Source: an uncultured Rickettsiales bacterium
GTDB lineage: Bacteria; Pseudomonadota; Alphaproteobacteria; UBA8366
NCBI GenBank assembly: GCA_913046825.1
Contig: CAJWTF010000129.1
Location: 1-11,050, forward strand
Length of the DNA stretch: 11,050 bases
Reading direction: 5' to 3'
Position numbers and translations under genes: made by a program
Notes under the pieces: model-generated
Databases searched by the model: none
What the model was told of the DNA's origin: nothing
The model's input: the letters and a program-made list of their open reading frames with translations, nothing else
In this document: positions 1 to 6,715 of the stretch, in pieces
Numbering within the stretch: position 1 is the stretch's first letter
Layout of the letters: every line of letters starts with the position of its first letter

Positions 1-523
1 AGATCATTGATACCATGCCGCCCTTTGTGGCAGCATAATGTTCGTTGCGGGCCGCGCCGGAAATGGCCGCCAGGCTTGCGGTGCCTACAATCCGCCCATC
101 TTCACCATGTTCGACCATATGACGCGCCGCGGCGCGAAATGTAAAAAAGGCGCCGTCCAAGTTAATCCCAACGATCTGCCGCCAGCGTTTAGTCGTCATC
201 TCGGTGAACGGAACCTGCTCGCGGCCACCGCTGACACCGGCGTTCGCGAAAACACCGTGAAGATTGCCGAACCGCTCAATCGTTTCGGCGAACCGGCCTT
301 CAACCTGAGCCTCGTCGGAGACATCGCAGATCATTGCCGCGACTTCGGTTCCGTGGGCTGAAAGTTGCTCCAACGCCGACGCGTTCTTATCTGCGTTTGT
401 TCCCCAGATACACACATTCGCACCAGCCTGCGCCATGGCATCCGCCATGCCGAGACCGATACCCCCATTACCACCGGTGACTAGCGCCGTCTTACCGGAA
501 AGATCGAACGGTTTATATGCCAT
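1..523 (-). CDS. Short-chain dehydrogenase/reductase (SDR), C-terminus beyond window edge
   Basis: This is an NAD(P)-dependent oxidoreductase of the classical SDR family. Reading the minus strand from the ATG at 521-523 gives 174 residues before the left edge of the window. Visible motifs, in order, are the Rossmann glycine motif TGGNGGIG (16-23), the NAG motif (94-96), the structural/catalytic Asn in INLDGAF (N121), the catalytic Ser (S150) and the YxxxK pair in YAATK (Y163, K167). The Ser-to-Tyr spacing of 13 residues is as expected for the family. The start is supported by an AAGGTG ribosome binding site at 528-533, four bases upstream of the ATG. The C-terminal substrate-binding part is missing, so the substrate cannot be inferred. 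Transcription comes from the right, where a decayed regulator gene lies. I saw no convincing promoter in 524-653. Confidence 0.93.
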   Translation of the reverse strand, partial: MAYKPFDLSGKTALVTGGNGGIGLGMADAMAQAGANVCIWGTNADKNASALEQLSAHGTEVAAMICDVSDEAQVEGRFAETIERFGNLHGVFANAGVSGGREQVPFTEMTTKRWRQIVGINLDGAFFTFRAAARHMVEHGEDGRIVGTASLAAISGAARNEHYAATKGGMVSMI

Positions 524-653
524 AACACACCTTATTTCGGAAATTTCAGACCGGTGCCATCTATCCCTTACTCCGGCCCTCATTCAAGCTCGGCGCGGCC
601 GCCACCGCCATCTCCAGGCCGCAATTTCGACTTAAACCGTGGCTCCAATTTCC

Positions 654-1471
654 TTATTCACCATCCCCAAACTTTATGGGCAAGTTTATGGAGTAATCCG
701 TTTTGAAGCAAACCTGAACAGCCTTGGAAACCGACTTCAACAAAGAAAGTTTCTTTTCTTCAATGTTTTCAGTGTGTTCAAAGATGCTTCCAGCCAACCT
801 ATAAATAGAACCGCAGAGTTCCAAGACGCGAAAGTGACCTTATTGGTGTAGTCTTGCGTAGATATCTTCGGATGGATTTTCGATAAGGCAACCATCTTCC
901 TTCAATTAGCTGGGAAATCTCGCTTTACTGATATTTCCGACGATCCTGTCTGCCAGAAACGTTATCCTAGACGCGTTTTATTTCAATCGTGCATCGTTCA
1001 TGTCCATCATCAATCCGGCGAATGATTTTAGCAGCTCGTAAGTATCAATCCGCTCTCCACGCGACTTCATCCCGATGGTATTCGGCACCTCGATCAAAAT
1101 CAGTTCTTCTTCATCAACCTTGGGTTTGAGAAAACTGCGGCGATCCACTTCGATATCGCTACTGGTTACTGAAAACGGAATGCGTACCCTCGCAATACGC
1201 TCAAGCCGTTGCGCCAATTTTACGGGTGCGAAGGGCTTCACCATCACGCAATTGATACCGCAATCTGATATAGTGTGAATTTTCCTCTGATTTGGATCCG
1301 CGCAGGCCGTAATTATCGACAAAACGGATTCTTACCCATCTTATTCCACCGCAATTTGCTCACGAAATCTCGAATCCTACCCATTCCCATGTCGGCATCG
1401 GAAACCAAAACGTCCGGTGTCGAGAGACGGAAAGCTCGGCCGACGGCCCTCACAAAAAATAATAAAATCAT
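654..1471 (-). pseudogene. Decayed CheY-like response regulator with C-terminal helical region
   Basis: These are remains of a receiver-domain protein read on the minus strand. The first piece (about 1471-1321) contains a receiver-like TPDVLVSDADM, with a candidate phosphoacceptor Asp, followed by RDFVSKLR and a KNPF motif, then runs into a stop. The family then continues in another frame from about 1322 as LSIITACADPNQ, followed by the conserved VKPFAP (the Lys-Pro typical of receiver domains) and a tail with DRR and IEVPNT motifs, to TAA at 978-980. The same frame stays protein-like beyond this stop: ITFLADRIV, then TAA at 906-908, then EDIYARLH, TAA at 840-842, and a 61-codon open stretch (839-654) with LELCGSIYRLAGSIFEH and KKLSLLKSVSKAVQVCF. 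From memory, Rhodospirillales regulators with this VPNT tail carry a similar C-terminal helical region. The N-terminal beta-1 strand with its acidic pair is not found. Repeated stops, a frameshift and the truncation indicate a dead gene. The 5' limit is uncertain. Confidence 0.75.
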
Positions 1472-1500
1472 GATGTAGAGGCGCTTTTGCGCTCGATTTA

Positions 1501-1531
1501 TTGTGTTTGTGGGATAGATAGCATCTATAAT
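1501..1531 (+). promoter_or_regulatory. Candidate sigma-70-type promoter for the FAD dehydrogenase gene
   Basis: A perfect TATAAT lies at 1526-1531, with a weak TTGTGT at 1501-1506 as the -35 element and a long spacer of 19 bases. A start of transcription near 1538 would leave a leader of about 47 bases before the ATG at 1585. It is the only good -10 box in the stretch upstream of the single plus-strand gene. The -35 match is partial, so a regulator may be needed. An imperfect GC hairpin with a TTTT loop lies just upstream at 1478-1494 and could be an operator or chance. The call rests on sequence inspection only. Confidence 0.4.
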
Positions 1532-1584
1532 TTTGATAATACCGGCGACCCTGTTTTGAGCCGGCCCCAAGGAGAATAGATCCC

Positions 1585-3069
1585 ATGAGTGATTATGACG
1601 TGATCGTTGTCGGCGCCGGTAATGCCGCTTTTTGTTCCGCCCTCGCAGCCGCCATTGATCATGGCGCGAAGGTTGCCGTCCTTGAGCGCGCGCCGGAAGA
1701 TGATTTCGGGGGCAACAGTCGATATACCGCCGGTGCCATCCGTTTTGCTCATGACGGGGTTCAGGACCTGACCACTGTCATGGACCTCAATCCCGAGGAG
1801 ATGGAGAACACAGATTTTGGCGTCTATACGGCAGACGACTTTTACGACGATATGTACCGCGTCACGAATTACCGCTGCGACGCAGATTTAGTAGAAGTTT
1901 TGGTGACCCAAAGCCTGCCGACCTTGCAATGGATGAAGCAGAAAGGCATTCGCTTTCAGCCAAGCTACGGTCGCCAAGCTTTCAAGGTCGACGGGAAGTT
2001 CAAATTCTGGGGCGGTCTCTGCGTCGAGACATGGGGTGGCGGTCCCGGCCTTGTTGAAACGGAACTCGAAATTGCGAAGAAGAACGGAATCGACGTTCTT
2101 TTCGAGACCCGCGTTCTCTCTCTCCTTTACGACGATGAGAAAGTCAGCGGCGTCAAAGTGAAGGAAAAAGGCAAGGTTCGTGAAATTACAGCCAAAGCCG
2201 TTGTTCTGGCATCAGGTGGTTTCGAAGCCAACGCCGAGATGAGAACCCGTTATTTGGGCCCGGGTTGGGAGCTCGCGAAAGTACGTGGCACGAAGTACAA
2301 TACCGGCGACGGCATTCGCATGGCGATAGATATCGGCGCGATGCCTTACGGCAACTGGTCCGGATGCCACTCCGTCGGCTGGGATTTCAACGCACCGCCA
2401 TATGGCGACCTTGAAGTCGGTGATAACTTCCAAAAACACAGCTACCCGCTCGGCATTATCGTCAATGCCGACGGCAAGCGATTTGTCGACGAAGGGGCTG
2501 ATTTCCGTAACTACACTTACGCCAAATACGGTGGTGAAATTCTAAGACAACCAAACCAGCTCGGCTGGCAGATTTTCGACCAGAAAGTCACCGACAAACT
2601 GCGCGACGAATACCATATCCGCCAAATCACCAAGGTTACCGCGGATACGATCGAGGAATTGTCGACCAAATTGGAAGGCGTCAACGCGGCTCAATTCGTC
2701 AAAACAGTTCAGGAATATAATGACGCGGTCATGGACGATGTCCACTTCGACCCAACTGTCTTGGACGGACGCGGTACCAAGGGATTGGATGTTCCCAAAA
2801 GTAACTGGGCGAATAAGCTCGATAAGCCTCCCTACGAAGCGTATCAAATAACCTGCGGCATCACCTTTACCTTTGGCGGTTTGAAAATCGACCCGTCATC
2901 GGGACAAGTGGTAGATGTCGATATGCATCCAATCCCCGGCCTATACGCGGCGGGAGAATTGGTCGGCGGCATCTTCTTCTTCAATTATCCGGGAGGTACC
3001 GGCCTCACGTCGGGCGCTGTTTTCGGGCGCCTCGCGGGGACATCGGCAGGTGCTGCAGCCAAAGGCTAA
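1585..3069 (+). CDS. FAD-dependent dehydrogenase, tricarballylate dehydrogenase/fumarate reductase flavoprotein family
   Basis: This 494-residue flavoprotein resembles the fumarate reductase/succinate dehydrogenase flavoprotein superfamily and, more closely, TcuA, which oxidises tricarballylate to cis-aconitate in citrate-analogue use. It starts with the dinucleotide-binding motif VVGAGNAA (8-15), followed by the ribose-binding acid in VLERAP (E34) and GGNS (42-45). The second FAD segment is VVLASGGFEAN (206-216). A GKRFVDEGADF block (297-307) lies in the capping/active-site region, and the C-terminal FAD-binding segment contains GLYAAGEL (452-459) and NYPGGTGLTSGA (467-478). No signal peptide is visible, so it is probably cytoplasmic. 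The start is well supported by AAGGAG at 1569-1574, ten bases before the ATG. No TcuB-like electron-transfer partner or transporter is next to it. The dehydrogenase class is secure, the substrate is not. 3-Ketosteroid dehydrogenase or other fumarate-reductase-like roles remain possible. Confidence 0.9.
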   Translation: MSDYDVIVVGAGNAAFCSALAAAIDHGAKVAVLERAPEDDFGGNSRYTAGAIRFAHDGVQDLTTVMDLNPEEMENTDFGVYTADDFYDDMYRVTNYRCDADLVEVLVTQSLPTLQWMKQKGIRFQPSYGRQAFKVDGKFKFWGGLCVETWGGGPGLVETELEIAKKNGIDVLFETRVLSLLYDDEKVSGVKVKEKGKVREITAKAVVLASGGFEANAEMRTRYLGPGWELAKVRGTKYNTGDGIRMAIDIGAMPYGNWSGCHSVGWDFNAPPYGDLEVGDNFQKHSYPLGIIVNADGKRFVDEGADFRNYTYAKYGGEILRQPNQLGWQIFDQKVTDKLRDEYHIRQITKVTADTIEELSTKLEGVNAAQFVKTVQEYNDAVMDDVHFDPTVLDGRGTKGLDVPKSNWANKLDKPPYEAYQITCGITFTFGGLKIDPSSGQVVDVDMHPIPGLYAAGELVGGIFFFNYPGGTGLTSGAVFGRLAGTSAGAAAKG

Positions 3070-3070
3070 T

Positions 3071-4231
3071 TTATAGAAACAGAGCGAGTGCGAGAATGGC
3101 TCGATTCTTGAAGTTTTCTGATTTACTTGAATCAAATTGACTTCTGATCTTAGAGACGATCTCGCGCTCTTTCTGCGTCGGAGACAGCCGACCTATTTTG
3201 AGGCGGCACAATCCATTGATGATTTCCTCGGCCCGTGACAACGGCTCAAATAGCACTTTGCTTTCCGCTTGCGAGTAAAGTGTTGCCGCCAAATAGTGCC
3301 GGAGTTCATGCATACGATCGGTGATGCGGGCTTCTGGGAAGACCCGGACAGCGAAGGAGATGAACTGCCCTTCGTCGATCACTCCCCACCGATCCGCGAC
3401 CCTCGTATAAGCCCTAACTGCTAAACGCAGGCGATCAATTTGCGGCAATGTCGCGAAATTATCTGACAGAAACGCGATATTACAAAACAACTGAACCGCC
3501 AATACGAGATACGGATCGCCAAGCTGGAAGGCCGGAACACCTAACGAGTTCGCGAGGCTGTAATCTTCGTCGGAGGCAATATCCTTCTCCGGTTCCTCTG
3601 CCCCCCCTCCTCGAACACTCCAAGTATCCTCAATCGATTCGATCTTTCCCGCGAAGGCGACTTCGGCCAAAAACGCGAGTTCAAACCCAACTGCATTGCG
3701 GAAAGGAATAGCGGCGATGAACGGACGTCGAAAAACGCCGTACCAAAGGTCCAATCCAATCTCCGAATCAAGAAAACTTTCTACCCGTCGAACCGGATCG
3801 CCTTCAGTAACGTTGAGTAGTTCGGGCATATTCCCTTCGTCGGCGAGGTCCGGTTCAAGACGAGTCGGAGCAATAGCTAGCGACAAATCACTCTTCGCTT
3901 CCAGGCGTGCGACACATGTTTCAAGAAAATTCCTGTCCAAGCGGTCACCCACACCCAGCCACATGAAATAGGCACCCTTGCTGCGAGACAACGCTTCCGC
4001 ATGCGCCGGAAGTAAACCGAAATGGCCCGGTGTCTTTATGTAAAGTAGTCGTTTGTCGCGCTCAGCTTCCGCTTCTAGAGAAGCTCCGGCCGTTTCGTCA
4101 CCTGTATCATCGACGATAACGACTTCAAATTCGCCATATGATTGTTCAAGCAACGACGTTATCGTAGCAGAGAATCCGCCGACGATGTCGAAAACTGGTA
4201 TTCCAATACTCACTAAAGCAAGCGTCTGCAC
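3071..4231 (-). CDS. Family 2 (GT-A fold) glycosyltransferase-like protein with uncharacterised C-terminal half
   Basis: This is a 386-residue protein. The N-terminal ~125 residues look like a GT2 nucleotide-sugar transferase: VSIGIPVFD (7-15), helix with SLLEQSYGEFEVVIVDDTGDE (beta strand ending in DD at 41-42), and GAYFMWLGVGDRLDRNFLE (86-104). In typical relatives the last block carries a DxD or HDD metal-binding motif. Here the matching residues read GVGD, so only one Asp remains. Residues from about 225 to the end are helical-looking and match no family I recognise. The protein ends in a short hydrophobic stretch (AILALALFL), too short for a confident membrane span. The start is GTG at 4229-4231, with GGGGA at 4242-4246 as ribosome binding site. 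An in-frame TAA lies upstream and no ATG intervenes. The stop is one base from the stop of the convergent FAD gene. It may modify a surface polysaccharide or a secreted protein, or be a non-catalytic relative. The acceptor is unknown. Confidence 0.75.
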   Translation of the reverse strand: MQTLALVSIGIPVFDIVGGFSATITSLLEQSYGEFEVVIVDDTGDETAGASLEAEAERDKRLLYIKTPGHFGLLPAHAEALSRSKGAYFMWLGVGDRLDRNFLETCVARLEAKSDLSLAIAPTRLEPDLADEGNMPELLNVTEGDPVRRVESFLDSEIGLDLWYGVFRRPFIAAIPFRNAVGFELAFLAEVAFAGKIESIEDTWSVRGGGAEEPEKDIASDEDYSLANSLGVPAFQLGDPYLVLAVQLFCNIAFLSDNFATLPQIDRLRLAVRAYTRVADRWGVIDEGQFISFAVRVFPEARITDRMHELRHYLAATLYSQAESKVLFEPLSRAEEIINGLCRLKIGRLSPTQKEREIVSKIRSQFDSSKSENFKNRAILALALFL

Positions 4232-4365
4232 TGGCTCTCGTTCCCCGACTGCCGTGCAACCTTAAATAATCAGACCGAACTCTCGACGGTATCTCCCACC
4301 AGTTAGAAACATATTGGATTCTAGTCCGACTTGCTACCAGATTTAATGCAATTTTTTATTACAAA

Positions 4366-5895
4366 TCAGCTTTGTGAAGGAAGATTTGACCCAACGTCCG
4401 GATCCAACGGATAAACCGGCCGACGCAGTTCCTTCCACGGAAACAATGAATAGTCCGATGTGCACGTTCCGGGTCCGGAAACCATGACGATCTCTCGGGC
4501 AATCGGCTCAAACCCTGCGCGGAAATGCTGACGTGATTTAATCAGAACATAGTCTTTCTTCGACGGGTCGATTCCCAAATGCGTGAAGCACCCTTGGTCG
4601 AACGGCTCAAAGCGTCCTTCACAAATTACGATCTCAATATTCCCAGTATCAAGAACAACGGCCCGACCAATGTTCATTTGGACACCGGTGAACATTGGGC
4701 CCGTCACGGTGAAACTGCCATCCGTGATACGCCGCACGGTACCAGTGACCTTCAAAGGTTCGCCCTTTAAAGACATCGCAGGCATGTCGACCTTACCACC
4801 CAAATCGACGGTCACCTCCGCCCCAACGCCCGCGTCAATCAATTTAGCCACTGTCTCCGGATCACTGAAGGGTCCGGCACAGACATTCTCCAAGTCCTGT
4901 TCAATGACTTCAGCCAAAACCGCCATGACATCTTGATTGCCACCGGAGCCGCAATTGTCGCCATGATCGATCAGCATAATTGGCCCGTCGCCCTCGTCAT
5001 CACTACCAAGCAATTTGGCCTTGCCAATTGACTTCTCGATCGGTTCAACTTCGAAGACAAACTCCTCCCGCTTCTCCCACAATTCCCGCATCAGATCGAA
5101 CAAGAACTGTTCGGCCGCATCTTTATCACCGTCCGCGACAACAACTCCAGAAAGACCGACATGTGGGATATCTGACAATGGAAAGCAGCCGAATAGGGAC
5201 GCATTCAAAATATCGCCCTTTGCCTCCGCCTTCATCGCGCGTTCCATGACCGCTTGCATCGGCTGCATCGAAGGTGCGTGGCGGTTCATATGCGTCAGCA
5301 TAGGCAACGAGTGCCACGCCATTACCGGATTAATCTCTCCGGCTAGTGCCCGCATCAATGTCTTTCCCGCCCGCATGCCTGTTTCGTACATATCGATATG
5401 GGGATAAGTACGATACCCGCAAATGACCGTCGCATTGTCGACGATGGTGGCAGATAGGTTCGTATGATAATCGAGCGCCACAGCAATAGGTAAATCCGGT
5501 GCCACCTCATGGAAACGACGAAGAAGCTCGCCCTCTCCGTCATCGAATCCGGCGGTCACCATCGCGCCGTGCAGATCAAGAAACAGGGCATCACAGCCGT
5601 TCGAGATGGCCTCGATCACCGCTTCGGAACACAGATCGAGAATTTCGTCAGGCGCCGGCGCACTCGGATGTGCATTTCCCGCGAACGGAAAGTCGAGTTC
5701 AACGCCCGCTTCCTCCGCCAGATCTATATAAGCGGCTACTGGATTATTCGTGTTGCGATAGAATCGAAACGTATCTTCACCCCGTGCTGGCCCATCCGTC
5801 GGGCCAACACGGCCGAAATCCTTCACCGGCGTTGCAATTGGCGAAAACGTGTTCGTTTCATGCCGCAGAACCGCAGCGACCCAACGTTGCGCCAT
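4366..5895 (-). CDS. M81 family metallopeptidase, MlrC (microcystinase C)-like
   Basis: This 509-residue protein matches the M81/MlrC family along its whole length. MlrC itself cleaves linearised microcystin peptides, but most bacterial relatives act on unknown small peptides or amides. N-terminal domain motifs are HETNTFSP (12-19), DLHGAM (107-112), LDYHTN (141-146) and YRTYPHIDMYETG (161-173). These His, Glu and Asp residues are the likely Zn ligands (H12/E13, D107/H109, D142/H144, H166/D168). The C-terminal MlrC_C-type domain shows LIDHGDNCGSGGNQD (308-322), FTHLGIDP (437-444), KSRQHFRAGF (453-462) and a closing RRPVYPLD (491-498). All expected motifs are intact. No signal peptide is seen, so it is probably cytoplasmic. 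GGGAG lies just upstream of the ATG at 5893-5895. It begins 12 bases after the crotonase stop and is the last gene of the CoA-transferase/crotonase/M81 cluster, which suggests a hydrolytic step in the same degradation pathway. Confidence 0.93.
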   Translation of the reverse strand: MAQRWVAAVLRHETNTFSPIATPVKDFGRVGPTDGPARGEDTFRFYRNTNNPVAAYIDLAEEAGVELDFPFAGNAHPSAPAPDEILDLCSEAVIEAISNGCDALFLDLHGAMVTAGFDDGEGELLRRFHEVAPDLPIAVALDYHTNLSATIVDNATVICGYRTYPHIDMYETGMRAGKTLMRALAGEINPVMAWHSLPMLTHMNRHAPSMQPMQAVMERAMKAEAKGDILNASLFGCFPLSDIPHVGLSGVVVADGDKDAAEQFLFDLMRELWEKREEFVFEVEPIEKSIGKAKLLGSDDEGDGPIMLIDHGDNCGSGGNQDVMAVLAEVIEQDLENVCAGPFSDPETVAKLIDAGVGAEVTVDLGGKVDMPAMSLKGEPLKVTGTVRRITDGSFTVTGPMFTGVQMNIGRAVVLDTGNIEIVICEGRFEPFDQGCFTHLGIDPSKKDYVLIKSRQHFRAGFEPIAREIVMVSGPGTCTSDYSLFPWKELRRPVYPLDPDVGSNLPSQS

Positions 5896-5907
5896 TTCTC
5901 TTGCTCC

Positions 5908-6696
5908 CTAGCGGCCCATGAAGTCAGGTTTCCGCTTCTCCATGAAAGCGCGACGACCTTCCTCGAGATCATCGCTCTTCGCGCAATTTTCGACCAATTG
6001 ATGGCACAGCGACATGTCCCGATCACCAGCATTCTTAAGCAACTCATTGACGATCAAATTTGTGGTCTTCAGCGACAATGGTGCATTTGCTGTCATCATG
6101 TCTGTGTAGCCTTCGACGTAATCGTCCAATTCGTCGTGCGACACTACCCGATTGAGAAGCCCCATCATGCGCGCTTCCTCGGCATCGAAGCGGCGCGCCG
6201 TATAGAAAATTTCCTTCGCAAAGGACGGTCCGACAAGGTCGACCAGCACCTTGGTATTCTCATGTCCATAGCCAATACCCAGCTTCGCCGCCGGTATACA
6301 GAAACTCGAGTTATCGGAGCTAATCCGAATATCGCAGCAGACAGCGATACCCATCCCGCCGCCATAGCAATAACCACGAATTTTAGCAATCGTCGGTTTG
6401 GCTGAATGTTGAACCGCGCCGTATCCCCGGTTCACCGAAGCGCCGTATTCCTTCGTCGCTTCCAAGTTTGCGCGCTCGTCCTGGAACTTGGAAATATCGG
6501 CGCCTGAGACGAACGCCTTCTCACCCGCACCCTGGAGGACGATAACCCGAACATCGTCGTCGACATCGAACGCTTCTATGGCGTCGCCGAGTTGATCCCA
6601 CATCGCTTTGGAGACGGCGTTATGCTTTGCGACATTGTCAAAAATCACATTTCCTACATAGCCGTCTTTCTCGGCTATAATTCTACCTTCAGTCAT
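5908..6696 (-). CDS. Crotonase-fold protein (enoyl-CoA hydratase/isomerase family), non-canonical active site
   Basis: This is a 262-residue member of the crotonase superfamily, normal in length, acting on acyl-CoA thioesters. The oxyanion-hole segments are present: SGADISKF (64-71) and GYCYGGGMGIAVCCDIRI (108-125). In rat enoyl-CoA hydratase the two catalytic glutamates sit in GGGCE (E144) and FGQPE (E164). Here the matching positions read GGGMG (G116) and FCIPA (A136), so both are absent. The C-terminal helix block with FMEKRKPDF (251-259) is typical. The protein should bind CoA thioesters and stabilise an enolate, but it need not be a hydratase. Isomerase, decarboxylase, hydrolase or retro-Claisen activity are alternatives. 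The start ATG at 6694-6696 has only a weak purine-rich upstream region. It follows the CoA-transferase gene by 19 bases and precedes the M81 gene by 12, consistent with one transcript. Confidence 0.93.
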   Translation of the reverse strand: MTEGRIIAEKDGYVGNVIFDNVAKHNAVSKAMWDQLGDAIEAFDVDDDVRVIVLQGAGEKAFVSGADISKFQDERANLEATKEYGASVNRGYGAVQHSAKPTIAKIRGYCYGGGMGIAVCCDIRISSDNSSFCIPAAKLGIGYGHENTKVLVDLVGPSFAKEIFYTARRFDAEEARMMGLLNRVVSHDELDDYVEGYTDMMTANAPLSLKTTNLIVNELLKNAGDRDMSLCHQLVENCAKSDDLEEGRRAFMEKRKPDFMGR

Positions 6697-6715
6697 TTCT
6701 CGATCTCACTTTCGA

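Noticed and set aside
742..756. Palindrome AAAGAAA-G-TTTCTTT
   Set aside because: A low-complexity A/T palindrome inside the pseudogene tail, with no promoter or gene next to it; likely chance.
639..851. Plus-strand open frame of 70 codons in the gap between the SDR and the flavoprotein gene
   Set aside because: No convincing ribosome binding site, and the opposite strand reads as the decayed regulator tail.
737..895. Minus-strand 52-codon frame starting with ATG after a GAAGGA-like sequence
   Set aside because: It is out of frame with the family-like reading of the same bases, the purine run is too close to the ATG, and its translation resembles no family.
957..978. AAACG/CGTTT inverted repeat after the regulator's first stop
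   Set aside because: Only five base pairs, no U-tract, and it lies within the reading frame that continues into the pseudogene tail.
1478..1494. GC hairpin with TTTT loop as a terminator
   Set aside because: The stem is short and needs a bulge, and no proper U-run follows on the plus strand. It is kept only as a comment on the promoter region.
5509..6405. Long plus-strand open frame of 298 codons
   Set aside because: It is antisense to the well-supported M81 and crotonase genes, has no family motifs, and is rich in His, Arg and Ile as expected for a shadow frame.
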